Positions 36,051 through 45,800 of a DNA stretch of 64,000 nucleotides are shown piece by piece. The DNA comes from Paenibacillus nanensis (GTDB lineage: Bacteria > Bacillota > Bacilli > Paenibacillales > Paenibacillaceae), in the NCBI RefSeq assembly GCF_003583765.1, contig NZ_QXQA01000009.1, positions 177,384 through 241,383 on the forward strand, read 5' to 3'. The notes beneath the pieces are model-generated. The model saw nothing but the letters and a program-made list of their open reading frames with translations, did no database searches and had not been told where the DNA came from. Within the stretch, counting starts at the first letter, position 1; each line of letters opens with the position of its first letter. Made by a program: the position numbers and the translations under genes.

Positions 36051-36392
36051 TTAGCGAATCTCTTTAATTCTAGCAGCTTTACCGCGCAGGTTACGAAGGT
36101 AGTACAGCTTAGCGCGACGTACTTTACCGCGACGTGCTACTTCGATTTTGTCGATCTTAGGCGAATGAAGCGGGAACGTTCTTTCCACGCCTACGCCGTA
36201 AGAGATTTTGCGTACAGTAAAAGTTTCGCTGATGCCGCCGCCGCGACGTTTGATAACGACGCCTTCGAACAGCTGGATACGCTCGCGCGATCCCTCGATA
36301 ACTTTAACGTAAACCTTCAGCGTATCGCCAGGGCGAAAGCTTGGAAGATCTTGACGCAATTGCTCTTGCGTAATTGCTTGTACGATATTCAC
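36051..36392 (-). CDS. rplS: Ribosomal protein bL19
   Basis: Large-subunit protein at the 30S-50S interface. The 113 residues are standard length and contain [40 protein letters not shown] and the C-terminal [20 protein letters not shown]. The start is GTG at 36392 with AAGGAG 9 bases upstream. It has its own promoter (36498-36526), a leader of about 100 bases and its own terminator, unlike a simple continuation of trmD. Confidence 0.97.
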   Translation of the reverse strand: MNIVQAITQEQLRQDLPSFRPGDTLKVYVKVIEGSRERIQLFEGVVIKRRGGGISETFTVRKISYGVGVERTFPLHSPKIDKIEVARRGKVRRAKLYYLRNLRGKAARIKEIR

Positions 36393-36491
36393 TCTCGTTC
36401 ACTCCTTCCACCATAGACGTTCATGTAAGCTCCCGAGCTCTATCAGAGTCGATCATGGCTTATAGCGGACCGTCCGTCTTTACGAACAACA
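36393..36491 (-). promoter_or_regulatory. rplS 5' leader, candidate L19 autoregulatory element
   Basis: About 100 untranslated bases between the rplS promoter and GTG start, with a small dyad AGCTC-GG-GAGCT about 50 bases before the start. Firmicutes often carry an L19 leader motif at this position; I cannot confirm the consensus structure by eye. Confidence 0.4.
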
Positions 36492-36497
36492 TTAGAA

Positions 36498-36526
36498 ATT
36501 TTACCATAGATATTAGCACAAATCAA
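36498..36526 (-). promoter_or_regulatory. SigA promoter of rplS
   Basis: Minus strand: -35 TTGATT (36521-36526), 17-base spacer, -10 TAAAAT (36498-36503), preceded by TGG giving an extended -10. The remaining bases 36527-36696 towards trmD are AT-rich with no gene seen. Confidence 0.8.
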
Positions 36527-36696
36527 CAGGTTTCTTACACCCGTTCCTTCATGTTTTTAAATTTGATAGAATCTCGTATGGGCATCGTTCTTATCTTGCT
36601 GGATAACGTTCGCATGGGGGCTTGCGATATTTACTTTTCGAGTATTCAACAAAAATCAATATTGGTTATGTACATCGTTTCCGTTTCTATTCTACT

Positions 36697-37446
36697 CTAT
36701 ACATCCGAATGCCGAGCGGAATCCGCCATTTCCTTCAGCCACTTCCGCTCCTTCGCGGTAAGCTCGACTTTCTCCAGCATATCCGGCCGTCTCCTAAGCG
36801 TCCGAAGCAGCGATTGCTCCCTGCGCCAAGCCTCGATTTTGGCATGATGGCCGGACACTAATATATCGGGCACGCTCCAGCCGCGAAATTCCGGAGGCCT
36901 CGTATAATGAGGATGCTCCAGCAATCCCGTGCTGTAAGAATCGGTCACGGCCGAAGTTTCATTACCCAGCACGCCAGGCAGCAGCCTGACGACGCTGTCA
37001 ATAACGGCCATCGCCGGGATTTCGCCGCCTGTCAGCACATAATCGCCTATGGAAAGCTCGTCTGTCACCAGATGCTCGCGGATCCGTTCATCGTAGCCTT
37101 CGTAATGCCCGCATATAAGCACGAGATGCGACTCCTTCGACAATTCCTCCGCCTTGCGCTGCGTGAAGGTTTCGCCCTGCGGGCACATCAGAATGACGCG
37201 AGGTTTCGCTTCCGGCTCCACCTGAAGATCCTCGACCGCCGCGAAGACAGGCTCCGGCTTCAGAACCATACCGCCTCCGCCGCCGTAAGGATAATCGTCA
37301 ACCGTATTGTGCTTATTGTTCGCATAGTTACGGAAATTGACGGCTTGCAGCGAAACAATTCCTTTCTCCTTCGCTTTGCCCAGAATGCTGGCGCCGAATA
37401 CGCCTTCGAACATTTCCGGGAACAGCGTGAGCACATCGATCTTCAT
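36697..37446 (-). CDS. trmD: TrmD, tRNA (guanine-N1)-methyltransferase
   Basis: SPOUT methyltransferase that makes m1G37 in tRNA, preventing frameshifts. The 249 residues start [20 protein letters not shown] and hold [36 protein letters not shown], and [20 protein letters not shown], the knot region that binds S-adenosylmethionine. Four bases separate it from rimM, so the pair is co-translated. Confidence 0.97.
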   Translation of the reverse strand: MKIDVLTLFPEMFEGVFGASILGKAKEKGIVSLQAVNFRNYANNKHNTVDDYPYGGGGGMVLKPEPVFAAVEDLQVEPEAKPRVILMCPQGETFTQRKAEELSKESHLVLICGHYEGYDERIREHLVTDELSIGDYVLTGGEIPAMAVIDSVVRLLPGVLGNETSAVTDSYSTGLLEHPHYTRPPEFRGWSVPDILVSGHHAKIEAWRREQSLLRTLRRRPDMLEKVELTAKERKWLKEMADSARHSDV

Positions 37447-37450
37447 CGCC

Positions 37451-37975
37451 TTACATCAATCCTTCCATTAACCGAACCGTCACTAGCTTGTCCGCCACGT
37501 TTACATTCAGCACGACGTCGTCGATAAAAGGCAGAAGAAGCTGCTTGCCTTTCCCTTTCGAAGGATCTACAACCCAAACGTCATTTGCGCCCGGACTTAA
37601 AATTTCGGAGATTTTGCCGAGCTCTTCGCCTTCTTCGGTTACGACGGAGCACCCGATGATCTCGTGGTAGTAGTATTCTCCTTCCTCCAGCTCCCCTTGC
37701 TGAGATTCCGGAATTTTCAGCGACCAGCCTTTAAACTTCTCGACTTCGTTTATGTTATCGAAACCTTCCAGCTTCAGAAAGTACACATTTTTCTGCTCGC
37801 GCGAGCCGGCGACCTTCACTTCGCGCGCTTCTCCGGTTTGTTCGTTCACCATAAACAGCTTGCTGCCCGGGGCAAACCGTTCCTCAGCGAAATCCGTCTG
37901 CGGCAGCACCTTAATATCTCCCCGAATGCCATGCGTATTCACAATTTTGCCTACGGTATACATTTTCTCGTTCAT
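37451..37975 (-). CDS. rimM: RimM, 16S rRNA processing/30S maturation protein
   Basis: Binds the head of the 30S subunit through uS19 during assembly. The 174 residues have the N-terminal RimM barrel ([20 protein letters not shown]) and a C-terminal PRC barrel ([20 protein letters not shown], then [13 protein letters not shown]). The frame opens at 38023, but the ATG at 37975 follows a purine-rich site (AAGGG at 9 bases) and gives the usual N-terminus; ATG 37963 is also possible. Confidence 0.95.
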   Translation of the reverse strand: MNEKMYTVGKIVNTHGIRGDIKVLPQTDFAEERFAPGSKLFMVNEQTGEAREVKVAGSREQKNVYFLKLEGFDNINEVEKFKGWSLKIPESQQGELEEGEYYYHEIIGCSVVTEEGEELGKISEILSPGANDVWVVDPSKGKGKQLLLPFIDDVVLNVNVADKLVTVRLMEGLM

Positions 37976-38008
37976 GCTCTCCAGCCCTTCTTCCATTAAG
38001 TTACTGCT

Positions 38009-38014
38009 ATTATA
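38009..38014 (-). promoter_or_regulatory. Extended -10 promoter for rimM-trmD
   Basis: Minus-strand TGTTATAAT (TATAAT at 38009-38014) directly after the T-run of the khpA terminator, about 34 bases before the rimM ATG. The -35 position falls inside the terminator stem and is weak (TGTCCT). Confidence 0.55.
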
Positions 38015-38019
38015 ACATG

Positions 38020-38053
38020 ACAAAAAGGGTCAGGACATTCGTCCCGACCCTTA
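38020..38053 (-). terminator. Terminator of the ylxM-ffh-rpsP-khpA operon
   Basis: Minus-strand arms AAGGGTCGGGAC (38041-38052) and GTCCTGACCCTT (38025-38036) with a GAAT loop and five T. It lies 16 bases after the khpA stop. Confidence 0.88.
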
Positions 38054-38068
38054 AGCCATGCGTTCGGA

Positions 38069-38299
38069 TTATGAATTAATATCAACGATGACGCGTTTGC
38101 TCGATTTGACCGACGCCGACGTTACAACCGTCCGTATCGCCTTCGCTATACGGCCTTGTTTGCCGATAACTTTCCCGATGTCGTCCGGATGGACCGAAAG
38201 CTCATAAACCGTGCTGCGTTCATCGTCCTTCACACCGACTCGCACCTCATCTGGATGATCCACCAAAGCCTTCGCTATGACAAGAATTAAATCTTTCAT
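38069..38299 (-). CDS. khpA: KhpA (YlqC), KH-domain RNA-binding protein
   Basis: Small KH protein that pairs with KhpB to bind RNA and influence cell division in Gram-positives. The 76 residues are a single KH domain with the GxxG loop in KVIGKQGRIAKAIRTVVTSA. GGAGG is 8 bases before the ATG at 38299; the in-frame GTG at 38302 is less likely. It follows rpsP by 25 bases; ylqD, which sits next in Bacillus, is absent. Confidence 0.95.
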   Translation of the reverse strand: MKDLILVIAKALVDHPDEVRVGVKDDERSTVYELSVHPDDIGKVIGKQGRIAKAIRTVVTSASVKSSKRVIVDINS

Positions 38300-38324
38300 C
38301 ACAAAGCCCTCCGCTCTTCAACAG

Positions 38325-38597
38325 TTACTTCTGTTGCTTAAGCTCATGGAACTTCTTCAGAACACCAGCTTTGGAAAGCAGATTGCGAACAGTGTCAGAT
38401 GCTTGCGCGCCAGTTTGCAGCCATTTAAGAGCCTTCTCTTCGTCAATGTTGACTTGAGCCGGCTGTGCAACCGGGTTGTAAGTACCGATCTCTTCAATAA
38501 AACGTCCATCACGCGGGGAACGGGAATCCGATACAACGACGCGGTAGAAAGGTGCTTTGTGAGCGCCCATACGTTTCAAGCGAATACGTACTGCCAT
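38325..38597 (-). CDS. rpsP: Ribosomal protein bS16
   Basis: Small-subunit assembly protein of standard length (90 residues): [40 protein letters not shown], then [28 protein letters not shown] lies 8 bases before the ATG at 38597 and only 2 before ATG 38603, so 38597 is chosen. Genes ffh and khpA flank it as usual. Confidence 0.97.
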   Translation of the reverse strand: MAVRIRLKRMGAHKAPFYRVVVSDSRSPRDGRFIEEIGTYNPVAQPAQVNIDEEKALKWLQTGAQASDTVRNLLSKAGVLKKFHELKQQK

Positions 38598-38637
38598 TTT
38601 CATTCACCTCCTTCAAAAAATACGATACCGTTATGGT

Positions 38638-40023
38638 TTAGAACGGGAATTTCATATTGCGGCCGAGCATGCCTTTTAAACCTTTCATGCCCTTCTTGCC
38701 TTTGGGGCCCTTCGGCCCCATCATCGACGAGAATTGCTTCATCATCTTGCGCATATCGTCGAATTGCTTGATCAGCCGATTCACTTCCACAATGGTCGTG
38801 CCACTGCCCGCAGCGACGCGCTTGCGCCTGCTGTGATTCAGCAGCTCCGGCTTCTGCTTCTCTTCCTTCGTCATGGAACGAACGATCGCTTCAATCCGGC
38901 CGAGCTGCTTCTCGTCCACCTTCAAATCCTTCATGCCGCCCTTCATCTTGTTCATGCCAGGCAGCATATCCATGATTTGATCGAGGGGTCCAAGCTTTCG
39001 CACCTGCTCCATCTGCTCCAGGAAGTCATCGAATGTAAATTCCGCGGTGCGCATCTTGCGTTCCATCTCCGCCGCTTTATCCGCGTCAATGCCGGCTTGC
39101 GCTTTCTCAATAAGCGAGAGCATGTCGCCCATGCCGAGAATCCGGGAAGCCATCCGTTCAGGATGGAACGGCTCAAGCGAATCGATCTTTTCGCCCATTG
39201 CGGCGAATTTGATCGGCTGCCCCGTAACCGCCTTAACCGACAGCGCCGCGCCGCCTCTCGTATCGCCGTCAAGCTTCGTAAGCACGACGCCTGTCAGCTC
39301 GAGCTGCTCATGGAAGCTTTGCGCAACGTTAACCGCGTCTTGACCCGTCATGGCGTCAACAACGAGAAGAACCTCATCCGGCTTCACGTTCGCGTGGATG
39401 AGCTTCAGCTCATTCATCAGCTCTTCGTCGATATGCAAACGTCCGGCGGTATCGAAAATAATATAATCGTTGCCGTTCTCCTTCGCATGCTGGAGACCCG
39501 ACTTTGCAATGTCGACCGGCGAGGTTTGATCGCCCATCGAGAACACCGGCGCGCCAATTTGTTCGCCCAGCACTTGGAGCTGTTTAATTGCCGCAGGCCG
39601 GTAAATATCGCACGCGACGAGAAGCGGCTTATGATTGCCCTTCTGGAGCAAACGGGCCAGCTTTCCGGACGTCGTCGTCTTACCTGCGCCTTGCAAGCCT
39701 ACCATCATGATGACTGTCGGAGGCTTGTTCGCCTTTGCGAGCTTCGCCTGTGTGCCGCCCATCAGCTGCGTCAATTCTTTATTGACGATGTCAATGATGA
39801 CCATACCCGGCGTAAAGCTCTTGGAAACCTCCAAGCCAATAGCCTGTTCCTTCACTTTGGCGATGAAGTCCTTCACAACCTTAAAGTTAACGTCAGCCTC
39901 CAGAAGCGCCAAACGAACCTCGCGCATCGCCTCGTTAACATCGTCTTCAGAAACCTTGCCTTTGCCTCTCAGCTTGCTGAATACGCTTTGCAGCCGGTTG
40001 CTTAAGCTTTCAAATGCTGCCAT
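38638..40023 (-). CDS. ffh: Ffh, signal recognition particle protein SRP54
   Basis: GTPase of the signal recognition particle, targeting membrane and secreted proteins with FtsY. In 461 residues: N domain ([20 protein letters not shown]), G domain with [37 protein letters not shown] and [15 protein letters not shown], and a methionine-rich C-terminal M domain ([20 protein letters not shown]) that binds signal peptides and 4.5S RNA. GGAGG lies 9 bases before the ATG. It overlaps ylxM by 22 bases. Confidence 0.97.
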   Translation of the reverse strand: MAAFESLSNRLQSVFSKLRGKGKVSEDDVNEAMREVRLALLEADVNFKVVKDFIAKVKEQAIGLEVSKSFTPGMVIIDIVNKELTQLMGGTQAKLAKANKPPTVIMMVGLQGAGKTTTSGKLARLLQKGNHKPLLVACDIYRPAAIKQLQVLGEQIGAPVFSMGDQTSPVDIAKSGLQHAKENGNDYIIFDTAGRLHIDEELMNELKLIHANVKPDEVLLVVDAMTGQDAVNVAQSFHEQLELTGVVLTKLDGDTRGGAALSVKAVTGQPIKFAAMGEKIDSLEPFHPERMASRILGMGDMLSLIEKAQAGIDADKAAEMERKMRTAEFTFDDFLEQMEQVRKLGPLDQIMDMLPGMNKMKGGMKDLKVDEKQLGRIEAIVRSMTKEEKQKPELLNHSRRKRVAAGSGTTIVEVNRLIKQFDDMRKMMKQFSSMMGPKGPKGKKGMKGLKGMLGRNMKFPF

Positions 40024-40412
40024 GAACTCTCGCCTCCTTCCTTCGCCGTTCCTTCTGCCGCTCGGAATTGTCCGATGGCTTCTATAAGGGATCGCTTATC
40101 CCATTCATTCGTCACGATCGCATTCACATCCTGCTCCAGCTTATCCGCAAGCCTCATCAGCCGCTCATGCTTTTCGAGCAAGGAAAGCTTCTCTTCGTAG
40201 CTCTCAAGCGCGCCTTCCGCGCGTTTGATATTATCGTAGACAGCCTGACGGCTGATCCCGAATTCCGAAGCGATTTCGCCAAGCGAAAAATCGTCGTGAT
40301 AATAATAAGTAAGTATAGTGCGCTGCTTCTCAGTCAGCAAGCTTTCGTAGAAGTCGAACAGCAAATTAATTCTTGTCGTTCTGGCCAAGGCATCCGGTTC
40401 GTTCTCCTTCAT
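40002..40412 (-). CDS. ylxM: YlxM, helix-turn-helix protein of the SRP operon
   Basis: Small DNA- or RNA-binding-type protein co-transcribed with ffh in Gram-positives and reported to influence SRP function. The 136 residues carry a sigma-factor-like helix-turn-helix: [20 protein letters not shown] followed by [21 protein letters not shown] is 8 bases before the ATG at 40412. Its 3' end overlaps ffh by 22 bases. Confidence 0.93.
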   Translation of the reverse strand: MKENEPDALARTTRINLLFDFYESLLTEKQRTILTYYYHDDFSLGEIASEFGISRQAVYDNIKRAEGALESYEEKLSLLEKHERLMRLADKLEQDVNAIVTNEWDKRSLIEAIGQFRAAEGTAKEGGESSWQHLKA

Positions 40413-40490
40413 CGCCTTCGCCTCCTTCACTTTCGCCGTTTGTCCTGACCGTCAAGGGAATTCCCTTTACAGCTTCGTTCAACGTTTCTT

Positions 40491-40520
40491 ATCATACATG
40501 ATGGCGATTGCCCCTGTCAA
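40491..40520 (-). promoter_or_regulatory. SigA promoter of ylxM-ffh-rpsP-khpA
   Basis: Minus strand: TTGACA (40515-40520), 18-base spacer, TATGAT (40491-40496), giving a leader of about 70 bases before ylxM. Confidence 0.8.
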
Positions 40521-40534
40521 GTAAATGACCTTGT

Positions 40535-40578
40535 CGGCAAAAAAAAGAAACCCGGACAGCTCTTCGCCCAGGTTTCCA
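40535..40578 (-). terminator. Terminator of the stalk-domain gene
   Basis: Minus-strand hairpin GAAACCTGG (40568-40576) / CCGGGTTTC (40547-40555) followed by eight T, 20 bases after the stop of the secreted protein gene. Confidence 0.88.
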
Positions 40579-40597
40579 TTCCATGCAAGCCTTATTT

Positions 40598-41569
40598 TTA
40601 TTCTTCCGTGTAGCCGGCCGAAGCGTCGATGCTGACCGTTTTGGCCGACTCATCCCACAGGACGGCGAAATTAATAACCTTCGCGATATCTCTAAGCTTA
40701 AAGTAATTGTTGCCGCCAATATTGTAAGCCGTGATCGTGACTTCTTCCCCATTCAAAAATACGCCGGACGCGCTAAGCTTGCCTTTTTTGCTCGAAGCAT
40801 CGCCGGAGACGGCCAGCTCGTTGCCGACGGGCGTGTACGCTGTCTCTGTCAGAAGATCGATCACATTAAATTCCGCGTCCCACGTTACCTCAAATTGCTT
40901 TGCCGAGCCGTTCAGCGCCATTGCAAGGTCGCGCAGCTTGAAGTAGTTGTTGCCGCCGATATTATAAGCTTCGAACGCAACTTGCTTGCCGTTTACCAGC
41001 ACTTTGGAGGATGTAGGTTTAGCCGTTACAGCCGCGGCCGGTTTCGGGGCGGCAGGCTGACCGCTTCCGCCCTGGTCGAAAACGAAGTTAATTTCGTAGA
41101 AGTAATCCAGCCCCTCGCCATCAGCGGTCGTTACGTTGAAGTCGAACGTAAACACCTCGTCCACTATTTTGTCCATCAAATCTTTTTCGATTGAATAGAC
41201 GATTTTGCCGTTCTCGAACTCGCCGTAGAACGAAGTAAGCTGACCTTCGCCATAGATGCCGGGGTACGAATCGACCGCAAACGCGTCGGTTTTGTCCGTC
41301 GTAATTTCGAATAACGTGTACGTTCCGTCGCTGTTCGGCTTCGGTACCTCCATTTTAATCGCGTCTACCTCAAAAGGCATACCGTCGATATCTGTTCCCT
41401 TTGCTGTCGTCAGCTCGATAAAGCCGGGAATATGGATTTGGTAGCCGGAGCCTTCATTGGCAATATCGAAGGTTTCGATATGGTCTTCGGCAGCGGATAC
41501 AGGCAGAGCCAGACTTGCGAAAAGCAGCATGACGGCAATCAGAACGGATAAACCTTTGTTTCTTTTCAT
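40598..41569 (-). CDS. Secreted protein with two copper amine oxidase N-terminal-like (stalk) domains
   Basis: The 323-residue product has a clear signal peptide (KRNKGLSVLIAVMLLFASLA then LPVSAAEDHIE). Residues of about 30-180 form an unrecognised all-beta-looking domain; a Pro/Ala linker follows (QPAAPKPAAAVTAKP); then two stalk-type repeats, each with YNIGGNNYFKLRD. Stalk domains are usual in Paenibacillus and Clostridium surface proteins; no catalytic function can be assigned. AGGAGG is 9 bases before ATG 41569. It sits alone between ftsY and ylxM with its own terminator, an insertion in an otherwise conserved housekeeping order. Confidence 0.88.
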   Translation of the reverse strand: MKRNKGLSVLIAVMLLFASLALPVSAAEDHIETFDIANEGSGYQIHIPGFIELTTAKGTDIDGMPFEVDAIKMEVPKPNSDGTYTLFEITTDKTDAFAVDSYPGIYGEGQLTSFYGEFENGKIVYSIEKDLMDKIVDEVFTFDFNVTTADGEGLDYFYEINFVFDQGGSGQPAAPKPAAAVTAKPTSSKVLVNGKQVAFEAYNIGGNNYFKLRDLAMALNGSAKQFEVTWDAEFNVIDLLTETAYTPVGNELAVSGDASSKKGKLSASGVFLNGEEVTITAYNIGGNNYFKLRDIAKVINFAVLWDESAKTVSIDASAGYTEE

Positions 41570-41782
41570 GAATAGCAGCCTCCTAATAGAGAAATAAGAA
41601 AAAATAGGGCACGGGACCCAGCACTGTCCATTGTAATGGAGCGGTTGCGATAAATCTACCAAATTTTGCGAGAGCTCCTCATCTTAACTCTAATCAATAA
41701 GATGTTTTTCGCTAAAATGGCCGACTTCGCTAAAAGCGTCCGCTTCATTGGCGGGCTGGATGACGGTATGACACTAAGCGCA

Positions 41783-41829
41783 AAAAACGCCATTCGCCAA
41801 CCTGGATAAGGTCTGCGAATGGCGTTAAA
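41783..41829 (-). terminator. Terminator of the smc-ftsY unit
   Basis: Perfect 12-base minus-strand arms AACGCCATTCGC (41815-41826) and GCGAATGGCGTT (41786-41797), followed by six T counting the end of the stem. It begins a few bases after the ftsY stop. Confidence 0.9.
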
Positions 41830-41831
41830 TT

Positions 41832-42842
41832 TTATGACGGATCTGTTGTTTGCTGCTCTCCGGCTTCACGGCTAATCAATCCGGCGAACAATGCGTGAAC
41901 GAACTGCTCGGAATCGAACGTCTGCAGGTCGCCCATTTTTTCGCCTAGACCGACCAGTTTAACCGGCAGGTTCAGCTCGTTGCGAATCGCGACGACGATG
42001 CCTCCTTTAGCCGTACCGTCCAGCTTGGTGAGCACGAGCCCGGTTACGCCGCTTTTCTCCCCGAACAGCTTAGCCTGGCTGAGCGCATTCTGGCCCGTCG
42101 TCGCGTCAAGCACGAGCAGCACCTCGTGCGGAGCATCCGGCAGCTCGCGCTGGATGACGCGGAAAATTTTGTTCAGCTCTTCCATCAGGTTCGTCTTGTT
42201 CTGCAAGCGTCCTGCCGTATCGCATAGCAGGACGTCCACCTTGCGCTGCTTCGCTGCTTGTACGGCGTCAAACATAACTGCAGCCGGATCCGCGCCCGAT
42301 GACTGCTTGATGACATCTACGCCTACGCGCTGCCCCCAAACCTCGAGCTGCTCAATCGCGCCTGCGCGGAACGTATCGCCTGCAGCGAGCAGCACGTTTT
42401 TGCCTTCGCTCTTGAAACGGTGCGCCAGCTTGCCGATCGTCGTCGTCTTGCCGACGCCGTTGACGCCAACGAACAGAATAACCGTAATCTGGCCTTCAGG
42501 CGCCATGCGCAGCTCGGCATGATCGTCGCCCTTCAACAGCTCGATCAGCTTTTCGGACAAAATCGGCTGCAGCTCCGCGGCGTTTTCGATTTTCCGTTTT
42601 TTCACTTCCGCCCTCAGGTCGTCGATCAGCTTCATAACGGTCGTGACCCCGACGTCCGCGCCAATCAGAATCTCCTCGAGCTCCTCGTAAAATTCCTCGT
42701 CGATTTTTTTGCGGCGGGTAATCAGCTCCTCGACCCTCTCCACAAACGCCGTGCGTGTCTTCGACAGGCCTTCCTTGAATACATTCGTTACCGCTTCCGT
42801 CTTCGAAGCGATGCTTTCTTTCAGCTTTTTAAAAAAACTCAT
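41832..42842 (-). CDS. ftsY: FtsY, signal recognition particle receptor
   Basis: Membrane-associated GTPase that docks SRP-ribosome complexes. The 336 residues lack the long acidic A-domain of Escherichia coli and start directly with the N domain (FFKKLKESIASKTEAVTNVF), then NG-domain motifs ILFVGVNGVGKTTTIGKLAH, LLCDTAGRLQNKTNLMEEL and LTKLDGTAKGGIVVAIRNEL, and the conserved GLGEKMGDLQTFDSEQFVHA. It follows smc by about 50 bases, as in Bacillus. Confidence 0.97.
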   Translation of the reverse strand: MSFFKKLKESIASKTEAVTNVFKEGLSKTRTAFVERVEELITRRKKIDEEFYEELEEILIGADVGVTTVMKLIDDLRAEVKKRKIENAAELQPILSEKLIELLKGDDHAELRMAPEGQITVILFVGVNGVGKTTTIGKLAHRFKSEGKNVLLAAGDTFRAGAIEQLEVWGQRVGVDVIKQSSGADPAAVMFDAVQAAKQRKVDVLLCDTAGRLQNKTNLMEELNKIFRVIQRELPDAPHEVLLVLDATTGQNALSQAKLFGEKSGVTGLVLTKLDGTAKGGIVVAIRNELNLPVKLVGLGEKMGDLQTFDSEQFVHALFAGLISREAGEQQTTDPS

Positions 42843-42893
42843 GCCAGCGGCTCCTCCATCCTGACCTCGCCTTGACGATCAAGGCATTTCTAT

Positions 42894-45800
42894 TTAAGCC
42901 GAGACCGGCTCATCTTCCTCTAGACGCACCGACACCAGCTTCGACACGCCGCCCTCTTCCATCGTGACGCCGTACAGCACGTCGGCTTCCTCCATTGTGC
43001 CTTTGCGGTGCGTCACCACGATAAACTGGGTTAGCTCCGAAAACTCGCGCAAGTATTGCGCGAAGCGCGCTACGTTCGCTTCGTCAAGCGCCGCCTCGAC
43101 CTCGTCGAGCACGACGAACGGCACGGGCTTTACCTGCAAAATCGCGAACAGAAGCGCGATTGCCGTTAGCGCGCGTTCGCCGCCGGATAGAAGCTGCAGG
43201 TTTTGCAGCTTTTTGCCCGGAGGCTGCGCTACAATATCGATGCCCGTGTCAAGCACCCGATCCGGCTCCACCATAATAAGATCGGCGCGGCCGCCGCCGA
43301 ACAGCTTGGCGAATACGACGACAAAGTGGCCGCGTATCGCTTCGAACGTGCTGCGGAACCTTCTCGACATCTCGTCATCCATCTCTTTGATAACTTGATA
43401 CAGAGCCGTCTTCGCCTCGATCAGATCGTTCTTCTGTTCGGACAAAAATTCGTAGCGTTCCTTGATCCGCTCGTACTCCTCGATCGCGCCCAGATTGACT
43501 TCGCCCAGCGCCGCGATTTGGCGTTTCAAATCGCGCACTTCGTTTTGCGTGCCGAGCACATCCTCCGGTACCGGATACTGCTCTTTGGCAAGCTCGTAAC
43601 TGAGCTCATACTCCTCGCTTAGCTTACGGAGCAGGTTGTCCAGCTCGACATCCTGACGATTCACGGCGATTTCCGTGCTCCGGATCTGATCCTCCACCGC
43701 GCGCAGCTGCGCGCGCTGCTCCTTCGTTTCGCTTTCGCCTTGCTCAAGCTCCGCTATGCGCTGCGCTCTCGCCGCGCGTTTCAGATCGGTCTGCTCGGCG
43801 CATTCCGCCTTTTTGATTCGGAGATCATTCAGCTGCTCAATCTGCTTCACGGTTTCTTCGCCGTGGCGTAAAATCTCCTCATCCTGCTGCTCCGAAAGCG
43901 CCCGCAAGTTCGCCATTTCGCTTTTCGCCCGTTGAATCTCGCTGCGGACGCGGGCAGCCTGATCCTCGAAGCTCAGCTTCTCCTGATCGGTCTTCGCGAC
44001 CGCGATTTTCAAATCCGTCAGCTGGCCTTGCAGCTCTTCCTTGGCGGATTCGCTGGCCTTTCGCCGCTCCTCCGCGAGCCGGATCGCTTCTTGGAGCCGC
44101 GCTTCATCGAGCGTCAACTGCTCCAGCCGTTTCTCCGCAGCAGCCGCAAGCTTCTCGATTTGCTCTTGCTCTTCCGTCTGCGAGCTGCGCTCCGAGATCG
44201 ATACGTCGCTTTGCTCCGCTAGCAGCTTCGCCTCCGAAGCGGCTTGCTGCAGCTCGGCGCGGAGCCCTTGCTCCTGAATGCGGCATTGCTCCGCTTGGCC
44301 GCGAAGCTCCTCCATATTCTGCGAGCGGATCGAATGCTCCTTGCGAAGATCGCTCAGCTTGCTTCTCAGTTGGTCCACGGTCGCCTTCGCTTCCTTGATC
44401 TCCTGATCCAGCGCCTCGATCTGGCGTCCTCTTCCAAGCAGACTTGCGCCTTTCTTCTGAAGGCTTCCGCCCGTCATGGAACCGCCGGCGTTAACGACGT
44501 CGCCTTCCAGCGTCACGACGCGGTAACGGTAAGAGCATCTGGAGGCGATTCGGTTCGCCTGCTCCAGCGTTTCCGCCAGCAGCACGTTGCCGAGCAGGTT
44601 GTTCACGATCGCTTGGTAGCGTGCGTCACACTGCACAAGCTCGGACGCAACCCCGACAAAGCCTTCAACGCCGGCCGCCGTCCGTTTGTCGTTTTCCGGC
44701 ACCATGCGCCCCTTAATTACGTCAAGCGGCAGGAACGTCGCTCGGCCAAGCTGGCGCTGCTTCAGGAAAGCAATCGCCGCCCGGGCCGTGCGTTCATCCT
44801 CCATCACAATGTGCTGAAGCGCTCCGCCAAGCGCGGTTTCCACGGCGATCTCAATCCGCTGCGGCACTCGCACAAGCTCCGCGACCGCGCCATGCACGCC
44901 TTCGATTCCGCCGGAGCTGCGGCGCGCGGCCTTCAGCACTTCCTTAACCCCTTGCATAAAGCCGTCAAGCGCATCCTGCATTTCTTTCATCGTATCGCGA
45001 CGCGAAATATGGCTGTCAAGACGCTGCTCCCACTTGCGGATGGCAGAGAGCACCTCGTCAATTTGAGCGGCAATCGTTTTGACCGACTCGGATTCCTCCA
45101 GCATCCGGTTCCGGGTCGACTCCAAGCTGCGGAGCGTGTCCGCAAGCGATTGTTCAAGCGCTGCCTTGCGTTCATCCAAGCGCGCCTTCTGCTCCGCCCA
45201 CTTGGACTCGTCCTCGCTTAACCGCTCCATTCTGCGCTGCAGCGTTTCCTTCTGTTGGGCCGCGTAACGGATTTCGTTCCGGTGCTGCGCCATCGCGCTG
45301 AGAACGTCAAGAAGCTCGCTCTTCAGCCGCTCCTCCGCATCGACGACAGCGCCTCCCGCGACACCAAGCAAGTTCGCTTCTTCGGCGGACAGCTTCGTAC
45401 GCAGCTCGGCAAGCTGAAGCTCCAGCGCCGCAGCCTTGCTGCGGAAGTCCGCTTCGTCCTTCGTCAGCGCCGAGATTCGCTCATCCTGCGCCGCAATCGA
45501 TTCTTCCAGCTGCCGCTTATTTTGTTCGAGGTTGCGTTTCCGTTCCTTCAGCACCTCGCCGTAGCCTTCGCACTTCTCCACGTCTTCGCTGATTTGCAGC
45601 ATCGCTTCATGCAGCCGGTCAAGCGCCGCCTCGATTTCGCGAAGCTGCAGGCGATCCTGCTCCAAATGCGCGTCATGCTTGCTTACGATAGTTGAGAGCT
45701 GAAGCTGCTCTTCCTGCAGCTTCTCCAGCTTGGCCGTCGCTTGCGACCATGACTGATGCACCGTCTCAATGTTATGTACGTACATCGAGATTTCTTTCGT

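Noticed and set aside
38734..40005. 423-residue plus-strand open frame opposite ffh
   Set aside because: Shadow of ffh; His/Leu/Arg-rich with no recognisable domain.
44244..45221. 325-residue plus-strand open frame opposite smc
   Set aside because: Antisense to the smc coiled coil, which has a strong codon-position bias; no start signal.
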